Positions 51,065 through 59,490 of a DNA stretch of 64,000 bases are shown here, piece after piece. The stretch spans positions 62,001-126,000 of the forward strand of contig NZ_JBHZRC010000010.1 in NCBI RefSeq assembly GCF_043641075.1, read 5' to 3'. The notes below the pieces were generated by a model that had not been told where the DNA came from, searched no databases, and was given only the letters and a program-made list of their open reading frames with translations. The stretch's first letter is position 1. Every line of letters begins with the position of its first letter. A program made the translations under genes and the position numbers. The stretch comes from Bacillus_BD oryzisoli_A (GTDB taxonomy: Bacteria; Bacillota; Bacilli; Bacillales; Cytobacillaceae).

Positions 51065-51337
51065 TTAGTATTTAATTGTAAAGGAATTGAATTGTTCGGT
51101 TACTTCACTTTCTGTAATTTCCATGTCACTGATTTTCGAGAAGGGGTTGCCAATACGAAGTTCCTCTACAAAAGGATCTAGCTGGTCTTTACTCCCTACA
51201 GCCACAATCTCAACTGAATTGTCTGCTAAGTTTTTTGCCCAACCTGTTACCCCATATTGGACAGCTTTCATTTGTGAAAAGTAACGATAGCCTACGCCCT
51301 GTACTTTCCCAGATACAATAATATGCAACTGGATCAT
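51065..51337 (-). CDS. acyP: Acylphosphatase
   Basis: This 90-residue enzyme hydrolyses acyl phosphates. The active-site pattern VSGKVQGVGYRYFSQMKA holds the catalytic Arg near residue 17, and GWAKNLADNSVEIVA the catalytic Asn. Its start has GGAGGGG on the minus strand. It stands alone. Confidence 0.93.
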   Translation of the reverse strand: MIQLHIIVSGKVQGVGYRYFSQMKAVQYGVTGWAKNLADNSVEIVAVGSKDQLDPFVEELRIGNPFSKISDMEITESEVTEQFNSFTIKY

Positions 51338-51452
51338 TCTTACCCCTCCGGTTAACTTTTACACTCTTACTCATATCCTCCCATAAATCGACATGTGATG
51401 CAATATACAAACTGTTTTTTTACTATTGATAAGGGTAATTTCGTAAGAATCA

Positions 51453-52685
51453 TTAAAAAGCCCAGTTACCGTTTCTAAATACAGGTTCAGCTTCCCCGTT
51501 AGCTGTAATGCCATCGATGTTCATCTGTTCTGATCCAATCATAAAATCAACATGTGTGATGCTATGATTTAACCCATTCTCTTGAAGCTCCGCCTGCGAC
51601 ATAGTTTTTCCGCCTTCAATACAAAAAGCATAAGCACTGCCGATAGCAAGATGGTTAGAAGCATTTTCATCAAATAATGTATTGAAAAAGAGAATATTCG
51701 ATTGTGAAATAGGTGAGTGATATGGCACGAGCGCCACTTCCCCTAAATAATGGGAGCCTTCATCAGTTGCGACAAGCTGCTTTAATATATCCTCGCCTTC
51801 TTTTGCTTTTACATCAATAATTTTCCCGTTCTCGAAGGTCAGCTGAAATTCATCAATAATATTTCCACCGTAGCTTAATGGTTTTGTACTTGAAACAGTA
51901 CCATTGACACCGGTTTTGAATGGAACAGTAAATACTTCTTCCGTCGGCATATTTGCCATAAATTCATAGCCTTTTTCATTTATGCTTCCGGCACCGCACC
52001 AGATATGCTTTTCAGGAAGCTCAATCGTTAGATCTGTACCAGGAGCTGTATAGTGCAGCTTTTTGTATTTTTTGGCATTTAAATAGTCTACCTTTGTATG
52101 TAATGTTTCATCATGTAGCTTCCAGGCAGCAACAGGATCTTCAGCATCAACCCGAACCGTACGAAAGATTGTATCCCACAGCTTTTCCACTCGAGTTTTC
52201 TCTGGTTCATCCGGGAATACCATATCAGCCCAGCCTTGAGAAGGTGCAGCAATGACTGTCCAGCTGATCTTATCTGATTGGACATATTTGCGGTATTGCT
52301 GAAGAGCCGTTCCGGCTGCTTTTTGGTAATTTGCAATTCTTTCCGGATTTACTCCCTTTAATAATGCAGGACTGGAAGATAGGATCGACATGAAGGCTGC
52401 CCCGCTCTCAGCAAGTGCTGTCTGCTCTTTTGCTCGAAACTCCGGATATTCGATGAAGGCTTCATCAGGTGCCATGTCATATTTTAATCTCGATACAACA
52501 TCATCGCTCCAATTGACAATGACATCTTTTGCCCCGATTTCATAGGCCGTTTTAACAATTAATCGAACAAACTCTCTCGAATCTAAATTTGCATTAACCA
52601 CAAGTGTCTGCCCTTTTTGGATATTGACCCCAACCTTAACAGCCAGCTCTGCATACTTTTCTAATTTTCGTTGGAATTCACTCAT
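51453..52685 (-). CDS. M29-family aminopeptidase
   Basis: This 410-residue metallopeptidase has the M29 motifs ELPEKHIWCGAGSINEKG, EVALVPYHSPISQSNILFFNTLFDENASNHLA and HVDFMIGS, holding the metal-binding Glu, His and Asp residues. It removes N-terminal residues from peptides (AmpS/PepS type). The start has AAAGGAG. It lies downstream of the M20 hydrolase, about 130 bp away. Confidence 0.92.
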   Translation of the reverse strand: MSEFQRKLEKYAELAVKVGVNIQKGQTLVVNANLDSREFVRLIVKTAYEIGAKDVIVNWSDDVVSRLKYDMAPDEAFIEYPEFRAKEQTALAESGAAFMSILSSSPALLKGVNPERIANYQKAAGTALQQYRKYVQSDKISWTVIAAPSQGWADMVFPDEPEKTRVEKLWDTIFRTVRVDAEDPVAAWKLHDETLHTKVDYLNAKKYKKLHYTAPGTDLTIELPEKHIWCGAGSINEKGYEFMANMPTEEVFTVPFKTGVNGTVSSTKPLSYGGNIIDEFQLTFENGKIIDVKAKEGEDILKQLVATDEGSHYLGEVALVPYHSPISQSNILFFNTLFDENASNHLAIGSAYAFCIEGGKTMSQAELQENGLNHSITHVDFMIGSEQMNIDGITANGEAEPVFRNGNWAF

Positions 52686-52775
52686 ATCATTCAGCTCCTT
52701 TATTAAAAAATACGAATTACCTTCATTGTAGCTTTTCTAATTGATAAAATAAAATAAGAAGGCTGATAATTAGCA

Positions 52776-52810
52776 AAAATAGACTGAGCGGTGAAACCGA
52801 TCAGTCTATA
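52776..52810 (-). terminator. Terminator after M20 hydrolase (minus strand)
   Basis: ATAGACTGATCGG pairs with CCGCTCAGTCTAT, followed by TTTTT on the minus strand. Confidence 0.82.
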
Positions 52811-52817
52811 TAGTCTC

Positions 52818-54014
52818 TTAGGCTTCTTTGTCATCAGAGTAAGAAGCTACTACAGCTGCCATTGCTTTCGCACTAATGATAAGGCTTTTCTCGTTGATAT
52901 CAAATTTTGGATGATGATGAGGGTACGCTTCACCTGATTCAGGAATGGCACCGACATAGAAGAAACATCCAGGTACCTTTTGAAGATAGTAAGCAAAATC
53001 TTCAGAAGGAGGCTGCGGCGGTGTTTCTAGTACAGCCTCGACTTCAGGTATGGCCGCTTGTTCGAGTGCTTGTCGTACATGTTCCGTTACGTCAGGATCA
53101 TTATAGAGGACAGGATAGTCATTGTGGTATTCAAATATAGATTTTACACCATATGATTTTTCTAATCCTTCCGAAAACGCACGGACTTCCTTTTCTACGA
53201 TTTCACGAGTCTCGGGAGACATCGTTCGAACATCTCCTTCAATGGTAACGGAATCCTTGATTACATTGAAGGAACCTCTTCCGTCAAAATTTCCAATTGT
53301 AATCGATGCTGTATCAAATGGGTTAATACGCCGGCTGACGATGGTTTGTAAATTCATGACAAAGGAGCTGGCAGCCACAATAGCATCATTTGCAAGATGG
53401 GGCGATGAGCCATGCCCGCCTTTACCTTGAACAACTAATTTAAAATAGGATCTTCCTGTTTGCGTGTTTCCACTTCTGTAATAAATATGACCTGTTTTCA
53501 TATTGCTCATGACATGAATCCCAATGATAGCATCAACGCCATCGAGGACACCTGCTTTAATCATCCCGATTGCCCCGCCTGGAGGGGTTTCCTCTGCTGG
53601 CTGATGTATCACGCGAACCGTCCCTTTTAATTGATCCTTACACTCTGCTAATGTCTCAGCTAAAACCAGCATGTAGGCGGTATGGCCATCATGACCACAA
53701 GCATGCATAACGCCTTCATTTTTAGAGGCAAAAGGAAGTCCGGTTTCTTCTTTAATTGGTAATGCGTCAAAATCAGCACGTATCGCAATTGTTTTTCCAG
53801 GTTTTGAGCCTTTTATGGTTACAACGATGCCACGCTCTCCGCCGAAATTTGTCTCTACAGAATCTACTGGGACCTCTTTATAGAAATCGGCAATATACTT
53901 TGCCGTTTGTTCTTCATGAAAGGATAGCTCAGGATGTTCATGAAGATAGCGGCGAATTTCAATGATGCGATCCTTTTTTTTATCAATTTTTTTCATTAAT
54001 TCTTCCAATAACAT
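52818..54014 (-). CDS. M20-family amidohydrolase
   Basis: The start is ATG 54014 behind AGGGGTG; the TTG codon one step upstream is weaker. The 398-residue dinuclear metallohydrolase has RRYLHEHPELSFHEEQTA, HACGHDGHTA and HQPAEETPPGG (metal ligands). It belongs to the hippurate/N-acyl amino acid amidohydrolase group. It lies 42 bp downstream of an MFS gene in the same direction, so they are probably co-transcribed. Confidence 0.9.
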   Translation of the reverse strand: MLLEELMKKIDKKKDRIIEIRRYLHEHPELSFHEEQTAKYIADFYKEVPVDSVETNFGGERGIVVTIKGSKPGKTIAIRADFDALPIKEETGLPFASKNEGVMHACGHDGHTAYMLVLAETLAECKDQLKGTVRVIHQPAEETPPGGAIGMIKAGVLDGVDAIIGIHVMSNMKTGHIYYRSGNTQTGRSYFKLVVQGKGGHGSSPHLANDAIVAASSFVMNLQTIVSRRINPFDTASITIGNFDGRGSFNVIKDSVTIEGDVRTMSPETREIVEKEVRAFSEGLEKSYGVKSIFEYHNDYPVLYNDPDVTEHVRQALEQAAIPEVEAVLETPPQPPSEDFAYYLQKVPGCFFYVGAIPESGEAYPHHHPKFDINEKSLIISAKAMAAVVASYSDDKEA

Positions 54015-54056
54015 CAATTGGCACCCCTTTTTTATATTACAGATTACAGACTATTT

Positions 54057-55505
54057 CTAATGACTTGGTTCAGGCTCTCGTTGACTGGTCGGGGTAGTAC
54101 GTCGTTGTATTGGTGCTTCTTTTGTTTTTGTTTTCCCTGCATCGTTTGGAACCATCATAATAATGGAAAGTATAGAGAGAATACCAAATATTACATTCGT
54201 AATTATCCCTGCTGTTGCAGCCGTTTCGAGGCTTCCAACGGCAGAAATTGAACTATAAACCGTAGCTGAAATGGCAACCCCGAATGCACCGCCGAGTGAA
54301 CTCGCCATTTTGTATATGCCAGCTGCTTCCCCAACTTTATTTGAAGGTGCATTTGATACGGAAGTATCTGTAGATGGGGTTGCATAAATTCCAAGTCCAA
54401 GACCAAATAAGGCAAAGCCAATAAAAACCACAACTGTATAGGAAAAGTCTGGTAAGAAGGTTAATCCCATAAGGGCCACACCAACTGTTGTGATAAGTGC
54501 TCCCCAAATCATTGGCTTTTTCGCGCCTGCTCTTTGTAAAATTTTCTCTCCGACACGAATCATTGCTAACACGGCAACTAAGTAACCTAACGATAACATC
54601 CCGGATTGAAAGGCATTAAATCCTCTGCCAACTTGAACATACGTGTTTGCGACAACTAGAGTACCTGCAATTGCATTTAATAAAAAGTTAGAGAAAGTGG
54701 CACCAGAATAAGGTTTATTTTTAAATAAAGAAAAGTCGATAAGAACAATTTCTTTACTTTTTTCCACTTTGAAGAAAACAATTGCTCCAATAATTGTCAC
54801 AACCGCCAGGACAATTGTAATCAGGCTTGTCCAGCCCAAATCTGCACCATAATTGATAAAAATATTTAATGCGAGCATCGTGATGATAAATATAACTAAA
54901 CCCGCGTAATCGAATCTAAAAGCACCAGAAGATTCGCCCTTACTTTCCGGAGTATCTTTAATCAACCACATACCAAGTAAGGAGAAGATAATGGAAAAGA
55001 TGAAAATCCACTTCCATCCCATATAAGTAGCGATTGCACCGCCTGCGAAAGAGGCAACACCTGATCCACCCCATGAGCCAATGGACCAGAAACTAAGTGC
55101 ACGCTGCCGTTCAGCACCTTCAAAATAAGCCTTCATTAGGGCAATAGTTGCTGGCATAATACATGCTGCTGAAAGTCCTTGAATAACGCGGCCGATGATC
55201 AAGAGCACTGCTCCCTGTGTCAATACAAGGCATAGTGAACCGATAACGCTTAGGATTAACCCGATATAGGTCATTTTTTTTCTCCCAATTTTATCGGCTA
55301 ACCCTCCAGCAGCAACGATAAACATTCCTGAGAATAAGGCGGTTAAACTAATGGCAATGTTTAAGGTGCCAAGTGAAATGCCTAAATCTTTCTGAACTGC
55401 AGGAACAACGTTTACCATCGCTTGGGCGAAGAGCCAAAACGTGATAACTCCAAATACAATTCCGGTAATCATTTTATTTGTGCCTTTATAACCTGTTGTT
55501 TCCAT
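54057..55505 (-). CDS. MFS transporter, DHA2-like (14-helix drug/solute exporter type)
   Basis: This 482-residue protein has many hydrophobic helices and the MFS signatures GGLADKIGRKKMTYIGL (loop 2-3) and GRVIQGLSAACIMPATIALM (motif C region), typical of the EmrB/QacA group. It could export a toxic compound or take up or export an N-acyl compound handled by the M20 enzyme. The start has GGAGG. Confidence 0.87.
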   Translation of the reverse strand: METTGYKGTNKMITGIVFGVITFWLFAQAMVNVVPAVQKDLGISLGTLNIAISLTALFSGMFIVAAGGLADKIGRKKMTYIGLILSVIGSLCLVLTQGAVLLIIGRVIQGLSAACIMPATIALMKAYFEGAERQRALSFWSIGSWGGSGVASFAGGAIATYMGWKWIFIFSIIFSLLGMWLIKDTPESKGESSGAFRFDYAGLVIFIITMLALNIFINYGADLGWTSLITIVLAVVTIIGAIVFFKVEKSKEIVLIDFSLFKNKPYSGATFSNFLLNAIAGTLVVANTYVQVGRGFNAFQSGMLSLGYLVAVLAMIRVGEKILQRAGAKKPMIWGALITTVGVALMGLTFLPDFSYTVVVFIGFALFGLGLGIYATPSTDTSVSNAPSNKVGEAAGIYKMASSLGGAFGVAISATVYSSISAVGSLETAATAGIITNVIFGILSILSIIMMVPNDAGKTKTKEAPIQRRTTPTSQREPEPSH

Positions 55506-55705
55506 CGTTAGCCTCCATGTATTGGATAATTATTTAAAAGTGTGTAAATATCGATGCTACTAGTAGATAATGCGTATCAACAGCCTAGTGAAAGTGTTTG
55601 AATAAACCTAACCGGTTATTCCTTGTAATCATTGGAGTAACTGAATCTATTACTGACGTATGTTATACTGTAAGTTATGGAAAATCGAAAGGATGATTAA
55701 TATAA

Positions 55706-57895
55706 ATGGCAAAAAGTGTTGTAATTGCTGAAAAACCTTCTGTCGCACGAGATATTGCACGTGTGCTGAATTGTAATAAAAAAGGAAATGGATACCTCGA
55801 AGGTAATAAATATATCGTTACGTGGGCGCTGGGACATTTAGTCACACTTGCTGACCCGGAAAGCTATGATGTGAAATATAAAACATGGAATTTAGAAGAT
55901 CTGCCGATGCTGCCTGAACGCATGAAGTTGACCGTTATTAAGCAGACTGGAAAACAATTCAATGCAGTGAAAAGTCAGCTAATTCGAAAGGATGTCAGTG
56001 AAATTGTCGTGGCAACTGATGCCGGCAGGGAAGGAGAACTTGTCGCTCGGTGGATTATTGATAAGGTAAAAGTCAATAAACCAATGAAACGTCTATGGAT
56101 ATCTTCTGTTACGGATAAGGCGATTAAAGACGGTTTTGCTCATTTGAAGCCGGGGAAAGCATATGACAATTTATATGCTTCAGCTGTCGCACGTTCTGAA
56201 GCAGACTGGTATATTGGGCTTAATGCCACACGGGCCTTAACAACAAGGTTCAATGCGCAGCTGAACTGCGGGCGTGTACAAACTCCAACTGTTGCAATGA
56301 TTGCAGCACGAGAGGATGAGATCAAAAACTTCAAGGCACAAACCTATTATGGAATTGAAGCCCAAACCATAGACACCTTAAAGCTAACGTGGCAGGATGC
56401 AAAAGGGAACAGCCGCAGCTTTGATAAAGACAAGCTAGATGGTATTGTGAACAGGTTGGGTAAAAAAAATGCCATGGTCACGGAGGTAGAGAAAAAGCCG
56501 AAGAAGACGTTTGCGCCGGGTCTTTATGATTTAACAGAATTACAGCGTGATGCCAATAAACTATTTGGCTACTCTGCTAAAGAGACGCTCAATATAATGC
56601 AGAAGCTGTATGAACATCATAAAGTACTAACCTATCCACGAACAGACTCACGCTATCTTTCGTCAGATATTGTTCCAACGCTTCCAGAGCGTTTGAAAGC
56701 ATGTGGAATTGGAGAATATCGTTCATTAACAAGTAAAATCTTAAAAAAGCCAATCAAAGCGGCAAAATCGTTTGTTGATGACAGCAAGGTATCGGATCAC
56801 CATGCGATCATTCCTACTGAGGAATACGTGAACTACGGAGCTTTCACTGATAAGGAACGTAAAATTTATGACCTAGTAATTAAACGCTTTTTAGCAGTGT
56901 TATTCCCGGCTTTTGAATACGAGCAACTAACGCTGCGTGCAAAAATAGGCGATGAAAATTTTGTTGCTAAAGGAAAAACGATTTTATCGATCGGCTGGAA
57001 AGAGGTATATGAAAATCGCTTTGAAGATGAAGATGCAGCAGATGATTTGAAGGAGCAGATTTTACCCCAGATAGAAAAAGGGGATGAATTAAAGATAAAA
57101 ATGATCGTGCAAACATCAGGGCAGACAAAGCCGCCGGCACGCTTTAATGAAGCTACACTACTTTCAGCAATGGAAAACCCTGTAAAGTATATGGAGACGA
57201 AAAGCAAGCAGCTTGCCGACACATTAAAATCCACAGGTGGACTTGGAACTGTTGCGACACGTGCAGATATTATCGAAAAGCTGTTCAATTCGTTTTTAAT
57301 TGAAAAGCGTGGCAAAGACATTCATCTTACATCTAAAGGACGTCAATTATTGGATTTAGTACCAGAGGAACTGAAATCACCCGCTTTAACAGCTGAATGG
57401 GAACAAAAGCTTGATCAAATTTCACATGGCAAGTTGAAAAAAGATGTCTTTATCGGTGAAATGAAAAAATATACGAAAGAAATCGTTGCTGAAATTAAAG
57501 CAAGCAGCAAAAAATATAAGCACGACAATATCTCAACGAAAAGCTGTCCGGATTGTGGAAAACCAATGCTTGAGGTAAACGGTAAAAAGGGAAAAATGCT
57601 TGTCTGTCAAGACCGTGAATGCGGGCATCGGAAAAATGTCTCCCGTGTTACAAACGCACGCTGTCCACAATGCCATAAAAAACTAGAGCTGCGTGGTGAA
57701 GGGGAAGGTCAAATCTTTGCATGTAAATGCGGATATCGTGAAAAACTATCTGCTTTCGAAGCACGACGAAAAAAGGAATCCCGTGGTAAAGTAGATAAAC
57801 GGACTGTACAAAAGTATTTGAAAAACCAAAATAAGGATGAAGAACCTTTAAATAATGCTCTAGCTGAGGCATTAAAAGGGTTGAAATTTGATTAA
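55706..57895 (+). CDS. topB: DNA topoisomerase III
   Basis: This 729-residue type IA topoisomerase has a Toprim domain (VIAEKPSVARDIA at the start, VATDAGREGELVAR near 105), the catalytic Tyr in TYPRTDSRYLS near 310, and C-terminal zinc-ribbon modules (CPDCGKPM...CQDRECG, CPQCHKKL...CKCG). It decatenates DNA. It is preceded by an extended -10 (TGTTATACT at 55661-55669). Confidence 0.96.
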   Translation: MAKSVVIAEKPSVARDIARVLNCNKKGNGYLEGNKYIVTWALGHLVTLADPESYDVKYKTWNLEDLPMLPERMKLTVIKQTGKQFNAVKSQLIRKDVSEIVVATDAGREGELVARWIIDKVKVNKPMKRLWISSVTDKAIKDGFAHLKPGKAYDNLYASAVARSEADWYIGLNATRALTTRFNAQLNCGRVQTPTVAMIAAREDEIKNFKAQTYYGIEAQTIDTLKLTWQDAKGNSRSFDKDKLDGIVNRLGKKNAMVTEVEKKPKKTFAPGLYDLTELQRDANKLFGYSAKETLNIMQKLYEHHKVLTYPRTDSRYLSSDIVPTLPERLKACGIGEYRSLTSKILKKPIKAAKSFVDDSKVSDHHAIIPTEEYVNYGAFTDKERKIYDLVIKRFLAVLFPAFEYEQLTLRAKIGDENFVAKGKTILSIGWKEVYENRFEDEDAADDLKEQILPQIEKGDELKIKMIVQTSGQTKPPARFNEATLLSAMENPVKYMETKSKQLADTLKSTGGLGTVATRADIIEKLFNSFLIEKRGKDIHLTSKGRQLLDLVPEELKSPALTAEWEQKLDQISHGKLKKDVFIGEMKKYTKEIVAEIKASSKKYKHDNISTKSCPDCGKPMLEVNGKKGKMLVCQDRECGHRKNVSRVTNARCPQCHKKLELRGEGEGQIFACKCGYREKLSAFEARRKKESRGKVDKRTVQKYLKNQNKDEEPLNNALAEALKGLKFD

Positions 57896-57900
57896 GTCAT

Positions 57901-57956
57901 AAAAAAGGAGAGTCTCGCATTGCTATGCAGCAGTACAGGACTCTCCCTCTTTTTTT
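57901..57956. terminator. Terminator after topB, convergent with small gene
   Basis: AAAGGAGAGTC pairs with GACTCTCCCT around a long loop that itself contains GCATTGCTATGC, followed by TTTTTTT. Confidence 0.8.
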
Positions 57957-57980
57957 AATGTATGATTTCAAGTAATTTTG

Positions 57981-58142
57981 TTATTCCATTTCTTCGGGAT
58001 CTACTCGGTTTTTAAAGGCTTCCTGAGTAACAATAAGCTCTTCATCCTCCTGAGCTTCAGTTGTATGTCTTTCTACCAAATGTTCTGGGAATTTTCCAGG
58101 ATGATTTTTCTTTTTGTGATCAAAACTTTTGCCACGACCCAT
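57981..58142 (-). CDS. Small acidic-tailed protein, 53 residues, unknown function
   Basis: On the minus strand ATG 58142 follows AAAGGGGTG. It encodes 53 residues beginning MGRGKSFDHKKKNHPGKF with an acidic C-terminal half ending DPEEME. This frame, not the longer plus-strand frame over the same bases, has a ribosome site and sensible composition. It resembles short conserved Bacillus proteins of unknown role; I cannot name a family. Confidence 0.7.
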   Translation of the reverse strand: MGRGKSFDHKKKNHPGKFPEHLVERHTTEAQEDEELIVTQEAFKNRVDPEEME

Positions 58143-58235
58143 TCTTGCACACCCCTTTCTAGTTCTTGAATAGTTTTTGTTGGTGTAACAATATTTATTC
58201 CAATGAAAAGCGAGGAAAAAAGATTACAGAAAACG

Positions 58236-58251
58236 TGTGAAATCATTCACA
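58236..58251 (+). promoter_or_regulatory. FNR/Rex-type box of small RNA gene 1
   Basis: TGTGA-AATCAT-TCACA is perfect for the FNR-type consensus. The wider TGTGAA-N4-TTCACA-A also fits Rex apart from one edge base. The centre is about 52 bp upstream of the start predicted from TATAAT at 58284-58289. Confidence 0.7.
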
Positions 58252-58295
58252 AAATATCCATAGATTTTTATGGAAAAGAGTCATATAATAAACTT

Positions 58296-58399
58296 GTTCA
58301 AACATTCACATGATCTATGTTTGACCCCTCCCCTAATTAATAGTTAAATAGAGGACACCCTAAGATGATGCTCTTCCCCAGGGAGCATTTCTTTTTTTT
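58296..58399 (+). ncRNA. Predicted anaerobically controlled small RNA 1
   Basis: TATAAT at 58284-58289 predicts a start near 58296. The transcript would form a hairpin CAAACAT...ATGTTTG (58299-58323), then an unpaired ACCCCTCCCCT (58324-58334), a short A/T-rich linker, and an intrinsic terminator ATGCTC...GAGCAT (58368-58388) with a T-run. No open reading frame with a ribosome site is present. The C-rich part is complementary to GGGGAGG-type ribosome sites, as in Firmicute antisense regulators such as RoxS/RsaE; homology to these is unproven. Confidence 0.65.
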
Positions 58400-58445
58400 G
58401 TCTTGATTTATATGTAATAAAAGGGCAGCCTGTGAGGGTTTTTCC

Positions 58446-58461
58446 TGTGAAATCATTCACA
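58446..58461 (+). promoter_or_regulatory. FNR/Rex-type box of small RNA gene 2
   Basis: TGTGA-AATCAT-TCACA is identical to the box of copy 1 and at the same distance from the next TATAAT (58494-58499). Confidence 0.7.
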
Positions 58462-58505
58462 AAATATCCATAGATTTTTATAAAAAAGAGTCATATAATA
58501 AAATT

Positions 58506-58610
58506 GTTCAAACATTCACATGACAAATGTTTGAGCCCCTCCCCTAATTAATAGTTGAATAGAAAACAACCCTAAGATGATGCTCTTACCCCAGGAGCAT
58601 TATTTTTTTT
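58506..58610 (+). ncRNA. Predicted anaerobically controlled small RNA 2
   Basis: This has the same layout as copy 1: start near 58506, hairpin CAAACAT...ATGTTTG (58509-58533), C-rich AGCCCCTCCCCT (58534-58545), and terminator ATGCTC...GAGCAT (58580-58600) with a T8 run. Hairpin stems keep pairing while loop bases differ (GATCT against GACAA), supporting selection on RNA structure. It ends 19 bp before the motA SigD promoter. Confidence 0.65.
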
Positions 58611-58628
58611 GCATTGTATGTAAAAGAC

Positions 58629-58655
58629 TAAAGAAAGTCTAAATAATGTCGAAAT
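58629..58655 (+). promoter_or_regulatory. SigD-type promoter of motAB
   Basis: TAAA (58629-58632) and GTCGAAAT (58648-58655) with 15 bp between match the SigD consensus TAAA-N15-GCCGATAT at all -35 and six of eight -10 bases. The motA start lies 38 bp downstream. Confidence 0.75.
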
Positions 58656-58692
58656 AAATAATAACGAGAATTGAATAAGATAGGTGATATAG

Positions 58693-59490
58693 ATGGATTT
58701 AGCTACATTAATTGGAATTCTATTGGGGATTATTGCAATCGGGGTTGGGATGGTTATGAAGGGGGTAGCTATATCTGCCTTAGCCAATCCAGCTGCATTC
58801 CTGATTATCATTGCAGGTACCATTGCATCTGTTACAGTGGCATTTCCAATGTCAGAGCTAAAAAGAGTCCCGAAGTTATTTGGAATTCTATTTACAGAGA
58901 AAAAGTCAGTCAATTACACTGATTTAATTAAATCATTCTCTGATTTAGCCCAGCTGGCAAGAAAGGAAGGGCTGCTCGCACTTGAGGTAAAGATAAGTGA
59001 AGTGGAGGATCCCTTTCTGAAGAATGGATTATCGCTGGCTGTTGATGGTCAATCAGCTGATTATATTCGTGATGTGCTGACAGAAGAAATAGAAGCGATG
59101 GAGGAAAGACATGAGTCTGGCGCTTTAATTTTCTCGCAGGCAGGTACTTACGCTCCGACACTAGGGGTGTTAGGAGCCGTAATTGGATTGATTGCAGCAC
59201 TTGGGAATATGGATGATACTGAAGCGCTTGGTCATGCCATTGCTGCAGCTTTTATTGCTACCATGCTCGGGATTTTTACCGGTTATGTATTGTGGCATCC
59301 ATTTTCAAATAAATTGAGACGAAAATCTAAAATAGAGTCACAGCAAAAGTATATGATGATTGAAGGGATATTATCGATTCTAGAGGGAGAAGCACCAAGA
59401 ATTATAGAACAAAAGCTAGCCTCCTATCTTCCTGCAGGTGAAAGAAAAAAATTTCTTGAAGGCAGTGTGACAAATAATGAGCAAGCGTAG
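58693..59490 (+). CDS. motA: Flagellar motor stator protein MotA
   Basis: This 265-residue protein with four membrane helices starts with LIGILLGIIAIGVGMVMKGVAISALANPAA. It contains GTYAPTLGVLGAVIGLIAALGNM and the cytoplasmic loop that contacts FliG. It aligns with B. subtilis MotA rather than MotP, so a proton-driven stator is likely. It overlaps motB by 14 bases. Confidence 0.94.
   Translation: MDLATLIGILLGIIAIGVGMVMKGVAISALANPAAFLIIIAGTIASVTVAFPMSELKRVPKLFGILFTEKKSVNYTDLIKSFSDLAQLARKEGLLALEVKISEVEDPFLKNGLSLAVDGQSADYIRDVLTEEIEAMEERHESGALIFSQAGTYAPTLGVLGAVIGLIAALGNMDDTEALGHAIAAAFIATMLGIFTGYVLWHPFSNKLRRKSKIESQQKYMMIEGILSILEGEAPRIIEQKLASYLPAGERKKFLEGSVTNNEQA

Larger units (their letters stand above)
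58236..58610 (+). repeat. Tandem direct duplication (units of about 165 bp, period 210)
   Basis: Copies 58236-58399 and 58446-58610 share the box, promoter, 5' hairpin, C-rich stretch and terminator, differing by scattered substitutions. Unlike the flanks, these functional parts are the most conserved segments. Confidence 0.9.

Noticed and set aside
57978..58169. Plus-strand 63-codon frame
   Set aside because: It has no ribosome site and hydrophobic low-complexity content; the minus-strand frame over the same bases is the real gene.
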